NCBI GenBank assembly: GCA_000153145.1
Contig: CH672415.1
Location: 2,067,726 to 2,131,725 of the forward strand
From: a marine actinobacterium PHSC20C1
GTDB taxonomy: Bacteria > Actinomycetota > Actinomycetes > Actinomycetales > Microbacteriaceae
Direction: 5' to 3'
DNA: 64,000 nt
Below the pieces are notes generated by a model. It was not told the DNA's origin, did not search any database, and was given only the letters and a program-made list of their open reading frames with translations. Every line of letters starts with the position of its first letter. Positions within the stretch are counted from its first letter, which is position 1. A program made the position numbers and the translations under genes. Shown here piece after piece: positions 51,302 through 60,236 of this stretch.

Positions 51302-52480
51302 ATGAACGTACTGCGCAAGCTGGTGATCGCTCGCGATATTGATGAGCCGCACCGCAAGACGACTCCGCTTGAGTTGCTGTTCGACCTCACCTTTGTTGTC
51401 GCCGTCGCCTCCGTGGTGCGACAGCTGACTCACGCCGTTGAAGTGGGGGAGGCTGGCGACGCAATAGGCCCGTTCCTCATGGTGTTCTTCTCTATTTGGT
51501 GGGCCTGGAACCAGTTCACGTGGTTGGCTTCCGCCTACGACACCGACGATGCGTTGTACCGACTCTTCACGATGTTGCAGATGGGTGGAGTGCTCGTGCT
51601 TGCCGCTGGGGTGCCGATGGCGTTCGACAGCGGCAACTTTGCGGCCGTCACAATCGGCTACCTCATCCTGCGACTAGGACTGCTTGCCACCCTCTTGCGT
51701 GCGATCAAGGACGACCCCGAGACGCGTGCGACCGCCCGACGATACGCGATTGGCATCAGTATCGTTCAAGTTGGATGGCTGCTGAGGCTGCTGTTGCCGG
51801 CCGAACTCGGAATGCTGTCTTTCGTATTCTTGGTGATAGCGGAACTGGCTGTTCCACTGTGGGCGGACCGCGCTGCGGTGCTGTCGTGGCACCCGCACCA
51901 CATTGCTGAGCGTTACGGAAAGTTCACAATTTTGGTGCTCGGCGAAAGCGTGCTTTCGGTAACGATCGCGGTGCAAGAGGCTCTACAGGACGGGCTATCG
52001 TCGTCGCTCGTTATTGCGTCAGTTACGGGACTCGTCCTAGTGTTTGCGCTGTGGTGGCTGTACTTCTCGGTGCCCGCGGCCGAGGGCCTTGAGAAAAAGC
52101 GAGAACGCTACCTGTTCTGGAACTACGGGCACTATTTCTTATACGCCGCTCTCGCAGCAGTGGGCACCGGAATTGAGATCGCTGTGCGGTCGGTGACGGA
52201 TGATCTGGAGTCGAGTGAATTGATCGTCGGGTATTCGCTCGCGCTTCCTGTCGCGCTCGTCATTTTGTTGCTGTGGTTTCTGCACGCACCGATGGTTGAG
52301 ACGGTGTCGATTCCTCGTTCGGCCTCCGCAATCGCCGCCGTCATAATTCTGGCGCTTCCGTTTGCGGCTCCGCTGGTGGGAACTATTGGGGTTGCTGTTG
52401 CCGTCACAGTTGTCACCGTTGGTCTACTCGTCGTGGCAGTGCTTGCTGCCAATCGGCGAGCAGTCGACATGATGTCGTGA
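51302..52480 (+). CDS. Low temperature requirement protein A (LtrA) family membrane protein
   Basis: 392 residues with about 11 helices. ELLFDLTFVVAVASVVRQLT near the N-terminus and ERYGKFTILVLGESVLSVTI in the middle are family hallmarks. LtrA was linked to growth in the cold in Listeria; its molecular role is unknown. Leaderless start. Confidence 0.9.
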   Translation: MNVLRKLVIARDIDEPHRKTTPLELLFDLTFVVAVASVVRQLTHAVEVGEAGDAIGPFLMVFFSIWWAWNQFTWLASAYDTDDALYRLFTMLQMGGVLVLAAGVPMAFDSGNFAAVTIGYLILRLGLLATLLRAIKDDPETRATARRYAIGISIVQVGWLLRLLLPAELGMLSFVFLVIAELAVPLWADRAAVLSWHPHHIAERYGKFTILVLGESVLSVTIAVQEALQDGLSSSLVIASVTGLVLVFALWWLYFSVPAAEGLEKKRERYLFWNYGHYFLYAALAAVGTGIEIAVRSVTDDLESSELIVGYSLALPVALVILLLWFLHAPMVETVSIPRSASAIAAVIILALPFAAPLVGTIGVAVAVTVVTVGLLVVAVLAANRRAVDMMS

Positions 52481-52491
52481 GGGAAAATAGC

Positions 52492-53112
52492 TCAGGACGG
52501 GTTTAGCCAGCGCAAGACTTCGTCATCCGTAGTCTGAGTGAAGTCGGTGAACCACTGGCCGATCGCCATGAAATGTGCGGGCCGGTGCAACGACACAAAT
52601 TCGTCGATGTTATCCCCAGGGACAAAGGCGAGTGACGAGACGGGCACCGCCAGCACGACTCTACTGGCGCCTAGCGCCCGCACTACTTGGCAGGCAGCGT
52701 GCGCGGTTGCTCCGGTCGCGATTCCGTCATCGACCACGACCGCCGTTCTGCCGTGCAGGTCGAGCGGTGGACGATCGTTGCGGAACCGCACCAACCGTCG
52801 CGCCAATTCTTTCTGCTCGCGAGCTCGCACCCGCTGCAATTGTTCGCGAGTTACGCCTAGGGAGCGAATCGTCCCCTCGTTCAACACCTCGACATTCTCC
52901 CCGATGGCACCCATCGCGAATTCGTCGTTGTACGGAACACCAAGTTTGCGGACGACGATCACGTCGAGCGGGGCATTCAGAGCGTGGGCGACCTGAGCTG
53001 CTACCGGGACTCCACCGCGGGGCAATCCCAGAACGATGGGCATTTCGGCCGTCAGATAGTCGAGTTTTGCTGCCAGCTTCTGGCCGGCATCGGAACGATC
53101 ACGGAACAACAT
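52492..53112 (-). CDS. Phosphoribosyltransferase-fold protein
   Basis: 206 residues. The PRPP loop reads VVVDDGIATGATAHAA; VVRKLGVPYNDEFAMGAIGE is typical of the stand-alone group often found with stress-protein or hydrolase genes. Base or acceptor specificity is unknown. GAGAGGTG precedes the ATG. Confidence 0.88.
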   Translation of the reverse strand: MLFRDRSDAGQKLAAKLDYLTAEMPIVLGLPRGGVPVAAQVAHALNAPLDVIVVRKLGVPYNDEFAMGAIGENVEVLNEGTIRSLGVTREQLQRVRAREQKELARRLVRFRNDRPPLDLHGRTAVVVDDGIATGATAHAACQVVRALGASRVVLAVPVSSLAFVPGDNIDEFVSLHRPAHFMAIGQWFTDFTQTTDDEVLRWLNPS

Positions 53113-53235
53113 GGTTCACCTCTCCGTGATGGAAAGAATAGTTGCACCTATTTAGTGGCGGGTGTGAAATGAAGTAATGGGCTACTCTCAGCGCTCTGTT
53201 TGGGGTGCCTAGCCCGTAAAGAGAGTAGGGACGTC

Positions 53236-53625
53236 ATGTTTACTCCGACTAGCGCGTTTTCAGGGTTCAGTGTCGATGACATTGTCGCGGCGAAAGCTTT
53301 CTACGGTGACACTCTCGGCCTAGACATGGCCGACGATGAGATGGGATCGATTCGGATGTCGCTGCCCGGCGGCGGCAGCGTGTTTGTTTATGCGAAAGAC
53401 GATCACCAGCCGGCGAGCTTCACGGTCCTCAACTTTGTCGCCGACAACGTGGAGGCCGCCGTTGACGAACTCAACGGGGCCGGGATCGTCACAAAAATCT
53501 ATGATGACTCCGGCGACGATGCTGGATTCTCGACCGATGCGAAGGGCATCGCGCGCGGGCACGGGATGGAAATTGCGTGGTTCAAGGATCCTGCCGGAAA
53601 CGTACTTGCAGTGTTGAACGGGTAG
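53236..53625 (+). CDS. VOC-family (glyoxalase-like) protein
   Basis: 129 residues, the usual size of a two-module VOC protein. FSGFSVDDIVAAKAFYGDTL opens the first module and EIAWFKDPAGNVLAVL, with the metal-site Glu, closes the second. Function unknown; it may be a small-molecule lyase or a resistance-type binding protein. It is followed by a shortened VOC gene on the other strand. Confidence 0.88.
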   Translation: MFTPTSAFSGFSVDDIVAAKAFYGDTLGLDMADDEMGSIRMSLPGGGSVFVYAKDDHQPASFTVLNFVADNVEAAVDELNGAGIVTKIYDDSGDDAGFSTDAKGIARGHGMEIAWFKDPAGNVLAVLNG

Positions 53626-53632
53626 TTGCTGT

Positions 53633-53815
53633 TTAGGCGTCCGGCAACCGCTGTTGAAGTGACCACTCGTTTCCGTCGGGGTCGGCAAAGTAGACGAACC
53701 GGCCCCACGGTTGTTCATTGACGTCGTCATGAAATCCCAGCTGATCAACGTAGAACGCTTTCGCGCGATCAACATCGGTTACGGGAATGGGAACGAGTTC
53801 AATCTTCCAGTCCAT
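53633..53815 (-). CDS. VOC-family protein with apparent internal deletion
   Basis: 60 residues. The first half (MDWKIELVPIPVTDVDRAKA) is a normal VOC N-terminus and the last part (FVYFADPDGNEWSLQQRLP) a normal VOC C-terminus, but about 65-75 residues expected between them are missing with the frame kept. GGAGAGG precedes the ATG. It may be a remnant, or fold only as a swapped dimer. Confidence 0.7.
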   Translation of the reverse strand: MDWKIELVPIPVTDVDRAKAFYVDQLGFHDDVNEQPWGRFVYFADPDGNEWSLQQRLPDA

Positions 53816-53890
53816 GGCCTCTCCATTGATAGGTCGAGTCGGTATTTTCCAGCATGTTAGCGCCGACTACTGACACACCTGTGCGCCAAG

Positions 53891-54568
53891 ATGGTGTTCA
53901 TGCCAGAACTTCAACGCCAGTTCACTGTGACGCTCGAGCGTGTTCTTTCAGGTGTTGCGACAGTCGCAACGGAGAGCTCGCCCGATTGGTTGAAACGCCC
54001 GGGTGAAGCAGAGATGGGCGCTCTTTGGCCACTCGCGCAGCGCGTGTATAGCAAATTGACAGAGCTTGAATTGCCGAGGGTGGCGCCGCTGCGAGAACGA
54101 CGGCGAGTTGATGTGGTCCTCTCGTACGCCAGCGGGGAACGAAGGATTGTTGAATTTGACGAACGGCAGCATTTCACTGAGGCACGATTGAGGACGCTGG
54201 AATTCTATGACCATCTTGCCCCTGTTGCATTTGAGGTGGGGCAGTGGCGTGAACGTTGCGAAAAACTGCGGGGGCGTGAAGCAGGCGGTGGGTTCGCCGC
54301 ACCTAAGCCTCCGTTGTTTCCGGGCCCGGGTGGTAGGCACCGACAGCGCGCGTTTTGCGATTTCCTCGCGGATGCCCTTCCTTCTGTACATGGCTGGCTT
54401 CCGACAGTGCGGTTTCAGGATGTCGAGACTAAGAAACCGCTGTCGAGCGGTGACGCAGATAGCGCGATAGTTGAACTGTGGAGCACTAAGACCGGTGAAG
54501 TCATGGCGTCTCGCGATCGGTTGGCCAGTCTGACTGATGTCGAAGCTCGCGTCGGGCTTGGAGAGTAG
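53891..54568 (+). CDS. Unknown protein with nuclease-like (D-x-E-x-D) core
   Basis: 225 residues, not recognised as a named family. RRVDVVLSYASGERRIVEFD followed by ERQHF resembles a PD-(D/E)XK-type core (Asp, then a Glu-x-Asp, then Gln-His), and the C-terminal half is basic. An ATG at 53900 is an alternative start. It is separated by two bases from the GIY-YIG gene, so the two form an operon at the edge of the defence island. Confidence 0.75.
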   Translation: MVFMPELQRQFTVTLERVLSGVATVATESSPDWLKRPGEAEMGALWPLAQRVYSKLTELELPRVAPLRERRRVDVVLSYASGERRIVEFDERQHFTEARLRTLEFYDHLAPVAFEVGQWRERCEKLRGREAGGGFAAPKPPLFPGPGGRHRQRAFCDFLADALPSVHGWLPTVRFQDVETKKPLSSGDADSAIVELWSTKTGEVMASRDRLASLTDVEARVGLGE

Positions 54569-54570
54569 CA

Positions 54571-55317
54571 ATGGAACAGTTCTCGCCGTTCGAATCCGAG
54601 GCGCTTGGTTACTACGTATATGTGTACACGGATCCGCGCAATGACCAGCCGTTCTACATCGGCAAGGGCACCGGGAATCGGGCTTTCGCACACTTGAAGG
54701 ACTCTGGTGACTCTTCGAAGGTGGCTCGCATCGCTGAGATCCGCACGGCTGGTGTCGCGCCTCGAATTGAGGTTCTGGCGTTTGGCTTGGATGAGACGAC
54801 CGCGTTCAAGGTGGAGGCTGCAGCAATTGATCTGATCGGTTTTGAGAACCTCACCAATAGGGTCGTCGGCCGTGGAGCCAAAAAATTCGGGCGAATGAGC
54901 ATTGACGAGGTCCACGGAAAGCTGTTTTCTGAGCCGGTCACACAGTTTGAGCATCCGTGCGTCCTTATCAAGATCAACCACACCTATTCCGACACCACCA
55001 AGTTGGGTGCGATTGAGCTCTACGATGCCACTCGAGGAACGTGGAAGGTGAGCCTCGCCAGTGCAACAAAAGCACAGTACGCCCTTGCAGTTTTCGGAGG
55101 CACGGTGCGAGAGGTTTATGAAATTGCAGAGTGGTTGCCTGCTGGCTCGACCATGTATGCGGATCCGGAGCGCGATGTGGGTGCGGCGACACGATACGAG
55201 TTTGTCGGTCGACTCGCCCCTGTTGCCGTGCGCAAGCTATACCGGTGGAAATCCGTTGCCCATATGTATAAGCCTGGCGCAGCCAACCCGATAATGTACG
55301 TTGGCCCCGCGGCCTAA
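54571..55317 (+). CDS. LEM-3-like GIY-YIG domain protein
   Basis: 248 residues. LGYYVYVYTDPRNDQPFYIG followed by KGTGNRAFAHL is the GIY-YIG core of the bacterial LEM-3-like group, with the Glu in KVEAAAIDLIGFENLTNRV as probable metal ligand. The C-terminal part (about 120-248) ends YKPGAANPIMYVGP and is a separate domain. Predicted DNA-cutting protein; context with restriction-modification genes suggests a defence role. Confidence 0.82.
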   Translation: MEQFSPFESEALGYYVYVYTDPRNDQPFYIGKGTGNRAFAHLKDSGDSSKVARIAEIRTAGVAPRIEVLAFGLDETTAFKVEAAAIDLIGFENLTNRVVGRGAKKFGRMSIDEVHGKLFSEPVTQFEHPCVLIKINHTYSDTTKLGAIELYDATRGTWKVSLASATKAQYALAVFGGTVREVYEIAEWLPAGSTMYADPERDVGAATRYEFVGRLAPVAVRKLYRWKSVAHMYKPGAANPIMYVGPAA

Positions 55318-55349
55318 CTCGCCACTGTTCTCATGGCGGATCGCAACGT

Positions 55350-55706
55350 TTAAAGGTTGAACCACAGCCAGTCTTTAGGGTCGAATCTCGCGGCCGCAGC
55401 AGCGTCCAGAGCCGGGTTTGCTGTGAGAGCCTCGGATACCGCAGCCGCGAGAAGAGCTTGGGCGTTCGCTGCGGGTTTGTATCCGCGGATTGGAGTTCGG
55501 TGTGACCTAACCATGACGGCGCTGATGTTCTGAAATTTGAACTCGACCGAACCCTTCGACCTGTTGTTCAGCGATTCACGAAGTTTCGCATTCGCGTGGG
55601 ATTTGACGAAAGGAATCCCTTCAATCTCGAGTTTGAGCATTGCCAGATAAGACTCGACGGCTCGGCGTACCTCGTCGTCCGACCAGACTTCGTTCTTACC
55701 TTGCAT
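55350..55706 (-). CDS. Orphan N-terminal domain of restriction-type proteins
   Basis: 118 residues. EVWSDDEVRRAVESYLAMLK, LNNRSKGSVEFKFQNISAVM and GYKPAANAQALL match the domain that in many bacteria precedes DUF3883 or nuclease modules in restriction-like proteins. Here it stands alone. It is the third gene of the minus-strand operon, 36 nt after the methyltransferase. It could be a specificity/binding subunit or a remnant. A GTG at 55718 would add four residues. Confidence 0.7.
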   Translation of the reverse strand: MQGKNEVWSDDEVRRAVESYLAMLKLEIEGIPFVKSHANAKLRESLNNRSKGSVEFKFQNISAVMVRSHRTPIRGYKPAANAQALLAAAVSEALTANPALDAAAAARFDPKDWLWFNL

Positions 55707-55742
55707 GGATTTCCGCACTTCTCACGTCACGATCGATCTCGC

Positions 55743-56894
55743 TCACAGGTATGGCTCCAGTTGGCGTGCAATGGCTTCGCCTAGGGGAATCGGGACCGCG
55801 TTTCCGATTTGCCGCGCAATCGCCGTCTTGGACCCGACAAACTTGTGGTCTGCAGGGAAGCCCTGGATGAGGGCGGCCTCATAGTGAGTGATCGCGCGGT
55901 GCTCGGTGGGGTGCAAATAGCGCCCCTTTTCTGGCTTGAAGAACTCGGTGCGAATCGTCACTGACGGTTTGTCCCAGTTGAGGCGGCCCATGACGTCACC
56001 GGAGCCGGTCGTATGGTTTCTCCAGCACTCAGGCAGAAGGTCTGGGCGGTTCTTTGCGAGGTCAAACCTGTTGCCGTTTTCAGGGATGGCTGCAAAACGG
56101 GCGAGAGAGAGTTCGGTGTAGGCGCGCCCGACGTGCATCTCTGCGGGAGTGAACGGGCCCGCGAGATTCTTGTCGTTGAAAGAGGTAGAGCGTCCTGGGT
56201 GCATGGCAGTTGTCACGACTGACGCTGAGACGTTCGCTAGCACGTTCTTTACGGGCACATGCCTTCCAGCGTGGGTCGGAGTCGGAAACCCTGGGAACGG
56301 AAGAGTCTTGAGATGACCGATAATTACAGCGCGTTTTCGCGCTTGAGGCGCTCCATAGTCGGCAGCGTTGAGCACTCTGTGTTGGAACGTGTACTTCTCG
56401 AGGGCTCCGCCCTCGGAGGTTTCGGCGAGAAACTGATCGTACTGAGATGATTTAGCAAAAGCCGCGACATTCTCGACGACAAAATACTTGGGCTTTGCGC
56501 GGAGGATCGTTCGGACGTACTGCTCCCAGAGCGAGTTTCGTTCGTCCTCAGCGTCCTGCTTACCCAAGGTCGAGAAGCCTTGGCAAGGGGGGCCTCCGAC
56601 GATCAGATCAGCTCGGGGAACTTTCTCGCTTTCGAGCCAGTCTTGGATGCTGCCCGAATAAACGATGTCCGGACCAAAGGTGGCTTCGTAGGATGCCGCG
56701 GCTGCGGTGTCCCATTCGACTGCGCGTACAGTCTCGTATCGAGCTGATGCTTTTTTGAAGCCTGCGGTGAGGCCGCCAGCGCCCGCGAACAAATCGATCA
56801 CACGGATTGGTTTCTTGCGTCGACGATTAGGTCCAGGGTTCGCCAGAGCTGGGGTCTCAGATTGCACAGGCGTGGGTGGGGAAAGCGTCGGCAC
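55743..56894 (-). CDS. DNA (cytosine-5)-methyltransferase
   Basis: 383 residues. SAM-binding VIDLFAGAGGLTAGF, catalytic Cys104 in VGGPPCQGFSTLG, FVVENVAAF, GAPQARKRAVII and the C-terminal RQIGNAVPIPLGEAIA are all present, so it should be active. The target-recognition region lies at about 195-300. GTG start, 9 nt after the stop of the GHKL-sigma gene, so they are one operon. Target sequence is not predictable by eye. Confidence 0.93.
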   Translation of the reverse strand: MPTLSPPTPVQSETPALANPGPNRRRKKPIRVIDLFAGAGGLTAGFKKASARYETVRAVEWDTAAAASYEATFGPDIVYSGSIQDWLESEKVPRADLIVGGPPCQGFSTLGKQDAEDERNSLWEQYVRTILRAKPKYFVVENVAAFAKSSQYDQFLAETSEGGALEKYTFQHRVLNAADYGAPQARKRAVIIGHLKTLPFPGFPTPTHAGRHVPVKNVLANVSASVVTTAMHPGRSTSFNDKNLAGPFTPAEMHVGRAYTELSLARFAAIPENGNRFDLAKNRPDLLPECWRNHTTGSGDVMGRLNWDKPSVTIRTEFFKPEKGRYLHPTEHRAITHYEAALIQGFPADHKFVGSKTAIARQIGNAVPIPLGEAIARQLEPYL

Positions 56895-56903
56895 TTCGCA
56901 AGT

Positions 56904-59900
56904 CTAGCCGGCGGCAGTGTCTTCGGGCCGTAAGCGGCTTGCGTGGTCACCGCGAAGCTTGCGGACGAGTTTTTTGCTCGGCACGACAGGTCTACGGGGG
57001 CTGTCGAGGAGCTGCCATGCGATTGCTAGTGGAGTGCGCCCTTGATCGTGCGCTATGCGGCCGACGTCGGTACCTTTTCGATAGGCGCTCAATATCCGCT
57101 CGCGCTCTGCAGGTTCCCATGCGAGACCATGGCGGGGAGCTAAGGACTCATCATCGATTGCGCCGTTTAGCGCGAGCACGATTTTGCTGAGACGCATAGC
57201 AACGTAGCGAATATCGACTTCGGCTTCGGCCTCGATTGCGGAGAGGGACCAGCCGTGACGGTAAAGGTCGACGATGTGTGCGTCGCTGCCGAGCTCGATC
57301 GGGACCTGTTGTTCGGGGGCCTCTGGCTCGGGTGCGGGGGCCTCGATACGCGCTGCGGCCTGCGAGAGAGGTTCTTTTCCGAGGAGGACGGGAGGCGTCG
57401 CGACAAACGCTCGTGGCCGAATGCTAAATGGTTTGAGGAGGTCGCTGCCCTCGCGATCAAGTTCTGCGTCGAGAAAGTCCCCCAAGCGGCCTTGAACTTC
57501 TGCACTGGAACGAAGACTTTCCATTGTCTTTTTCTCGATTTGTCGGATGCGTTCGCGAGTTACGCCGAAGATATCGCCAATGTGATCGAGAGTTGCGGGG
57601 TCTTGACCCCCGATGCCGAATCGCATCTGGATTGTCGTTGATTCTCGCTTGGGTAGGGCGCTAAGCACATTGTTCATAGCGCCACGGAACTCAGCATGGA
57701 TGAGCAGGTCAACGGGCGCGACGGACTCGTCGACCAATAGGTTATGCAGCGAACCGAAACCCTCACCTGGATCGAGTTCCTTATCAATCGAGAGGAAGGA
57801 GTATTCGTAGCCAAGCGCACGGGATGCGTCTTGTTCCGTGACTTCGGCCCCAGCAGCGAGCTCCGAAATAGTGGGCTTCCGGTCGTTCTGAAGTTCAAAA
57901 CTGCGAGCGGCTTGACGTAGTTTGTTTTGTTGCTCCACCATGTGCACGGGGATGCGAATTGTGCTCCCCAGATCGGCGAGAGCCCGGGTGATGGCTTGGC
58001 GGACCCACCAGGTTGCATAGGTGGAAAACTTGAACCCTTTCATGTAGTCAAACTTCTGTATCGCACGTAACAGGCCAAGCGCGCCCTCTTGAATCAGGTC
58101 GGCATAGTCCAAACCATTATTGACGTACCGACGTGCGATCGAGAACACCAAACGGTAGTTGGATGCGGCGAACCGGGCAAAGGCCTTTTCACCATTCTTC
58201 GCGACCCATTGGAGCTCACGACCCGATGGTGAACGTTGTTCGCGCCTGTCCAGCAAGTCGAACTGTTCTTGAGCGAAGAGGCCCGCTTCGATTTCTCGTG
58301 CGAGCAACACTTCCTGATCAGCGCTGAGAAGAGGAAAGTCATTAAGTCGTTGTCGCAGATCGAGGACGAGATCGTCTGATGCTCCGAGCACGTCGGGAAT
58401 CAGCTGCATTCTTTCGCCGTCGTCCGTTAGCTCGCCTCGGGCTGCCTCGCGTGCATAGCGCGCATCTCGCGCTTCATCTTTAGCGGCTTGAAGAGCTGCT
58501 TGTTCCGCGTCCTGGGCAACTTCACGTTTGATCCGAGCGGAGATGACGCGATCAATATCCGAAGGAGTCGGCTGTCCGTGAGATTCACGCTCGCTCATTT
58601 CGCTTTCCGGCGCCTGCGCCTCGTCTTCGCTGACGGTTGAATTGTCGTCGGGCACCGCAAAAACAGGAAGGGCATCGGCGTCGTCTGGTTCGGCGACAGT
58701 TGGGTCGAACGCTTTTGCGCCGATCTCGGCGATAGTGGTGAGCGCGAGGACGCGTTGCCAGGCTTCGAGCTGATCGAGCGTACTTTGTTGAGGTCGTTCG
58801 ATGGCGAAGTGCTTTTCTACCAGAAGGTAGATCGAGAGCGAGAGCCCGTCACTTCCGGGGAGCGATGCGCGGTAGCCAGCGTTCATCCAGAGGGTGCGCC
58901 GGCGATGGTCGAACTGAAACAGTCGGTCGTCGTCGAGTACGCGCCAACGAATTGACGCGGGTTCTGAATCATCTCTCGACACCAACATCTCTTGGACGAG
59001 GCTGCGGGTTGCGTCCGTTAGCCCGACTCCGAGTGCAGTTATCGGTTTCGGGCCGACTCGCCTAACATTTGCTGCTTGCATCGTTTCGCGGGCGTGTTCT
59101 AGATACTGCCGAAAGCTTGTCTCATCGTCAGCTGTTGCAGCTTCGAGGGCGTGCATGAATTCAGGACGGAGTACCACTCCGCGCTTCTCTGGGTTGATAG
59201 CTATCGCACCGAGCATCTCTTTGCTGATGTCGATTGAGACTCGAGCGAGCTGCCACTCGGTTCGGTGATCTGAAAGGAGTGAATGCCACCCACCTGCTTG
59301 AAGCATTCTGCCGTTGCGATAGATGTAGAGGCCTTGGCCGTCGATTCGCGGCCTTCCCAAAAGTTTGGCTGCAGGAGTCTGCGAATTGGGCGGGAGAATG
59401 TGACACGTTGCAGAGAGCACACCACCATCCGGCAAATCGGCAGTGATCGTTTTCGGGTATCCGGCTCGGCCCGAGTGATTGAAGCCGAAGGGGTCTACTG
59501 ATTCGACGGTTCGTGGAGCGCCAGACTCGCTGAACTCGGTATCGAACTCGTCGATCTGTATGCGCAAGGCGCCCTCAGCGATGGGGCGGTGAAAAGTGAG
59601 TCCCAGCTCACCGCGGAGATCGTTAATTACTCCGTCAAGCCATCTCTGCCTGACCGATGGGGCAGCGGCAACCGAGACCGCGTCGAGCAGCGACCATTCG
59701 ACAACCGTTCCGGTTGACTGGATCCCCCGGTGAGTTCCTAGATGGTAGCCAGCCCATGCAGCCGACTCGGTGAGCACCTCGATGTCGAAGTTGCCGCCAA
59801 CATCGTTGCGGAGCATCCGGACACCATGCATCGCTTCATAGCCGCAACTTGTGAAAACTCGTAGACAGGCGCCCTGGCTCATCGATGCTGCTTTTAGGCC

Positions 59901-60230
59901 CATGCCGAAGTGGCCCAGTGAGTCAACGTCGTATTTGCGCTGTTTGCCGAGGGTCATCGCGTCTATGAGTTGATCGCTATTCATGCCAGTGCCATCGTCG
60001 GCGATACGGATGCTCTTAACTAGACCGCTATCGACCATGAAACGGATGCTGATGCGTTCTGCTCCCGCATCGATCGAGTTGTCTATGAGGTCCGCGATCG
60101 CACTGTTGAGAGAGTGACCGCGGCCGATGGCGCTGAGAACTGACGGGTCGGGTTTGAGGGACATCACGCTGGCGACGTCTTTATCGACAACGGAAGCGTC
60201 GAGCACTTCGGCCGCGGGCTTGTTGAGCAT
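56904..60230 (-). CDS. GHKL (MORC/HSP90-like) ATPase fused to an RpoD-type sigma-70 factor
   Basis: 1108 residues in one uninterrupted frame. GHKL ATPase about 28-180: IADLIDNSIDAGA (47-57, with Asp where most have the catalytic Glu), DDGTGM (78-83), GHFGMGLKAAS (106-116); an S5-like transducer region follows to about 400. A variable acidic and coiled linker spans 510-615. Sigma region 1.2 is about 620-650; region 2 about 684-770 with DLIQEGALGLL and FKFSTYATWWVRQAITRAL; region 3 772-850; region 4.2 with VTRERIRQIEKK (890-901). A further 200 residues carry two HTH-like segments (985-1021, 1042-1079). First gene of an operon with a cytosine methyltransferase. Probable TACGAT -10 box gives a leaderless start. 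Confidence 0.92.
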   Translation of the reverse strand: MLNKPAAEVLDASVVDKDVASVMSLKPDPSVLSAIGRGHSLNSAIADLIDNSIDAGAERISIRFMVDSGLVKSIRIADDGTGMNSDQLIDAMTLGKQRKYDVDSLGHFGMGLKAASMSQGACLRVFTSCGYEAMHGVRMLRNDVGGNFDIEVLTESAAWAGYHLGTHRGIQSTGTVVEWSLLDAVSVAAAPSVRQRWLDGVINDLRGELGLTFHRPIAEGALRIQIDEFDTEFSESGAPRTVESVDPFGFNHSGRAGYPKTITADLPDGGVLSATCHILPPNSQTPAAKLLGRPRIDGQGLYIYRNGRMLQAGGWHSLLSDHRTEWQLARVSIDISKEMLGAIAINPEKRGVVLRPEFMHALEAATADDETSFRQYLEHARETMQAANVRRVGPKPITALGVGLTDATRSLVQEMLVSRDDSEPASIRWRVLDDDRLFQFDHRRRTLWMNAGYRASLPGSDGLSLSIYLLVEKHFAIERPQQSTLDQLEAWQRVLALTTIAEIGAKAFDPTVAEPDDADALPVFAVPDDNSTVSEDEAQAPESEMSERESHGQPTPSDIDRVISARIKREVAQDAEQAALQAAKDEARDARYAREAARGELTDDGERMQLIPDVLGASDDLVLDLRQRLNDFPLLSADQEVLLAREIEAGLFAQEQFDLLDRREQRSPSGRELQWVAKNGEKAFARFAASNYRLVFSIARRYVNNGLDYADLIQEGALGLLRAIQKFDYMKGFKFSTYATWWVRQAITRALADLGSTIRIPVHMVEQQNKLRQAARSFELQNDRKPTISELAAGAEVTEQDASRALGYEYSFLSIDKELDPGEGFGSLHNLLVDESVAPVDLLIHAEFRGAMNNVLSALPKRESTTIQMRFGIGGQDPATLDHIGDIFGVTRERIRQIEKKTMESLRSSAEVQGRLGDFLDAELDREGSDLLKPFSIRPRAFVATPPVLLGKEPLSQAAARIEAPAPEPEAPEQQVPIELGSDAHIVDLYRHGWSLSAIEAEAEVDIRYVAMRLSKIVLALNGAIDDESLAPRHGLAWEPAERERILSAYRKGTDVGRIAHDQGRTPLAIAWQLLDSPRRPVVPSKKLVRKLRGDHASRLRPEDTAAG

Positions 60231-60236
60231 TCCTTC

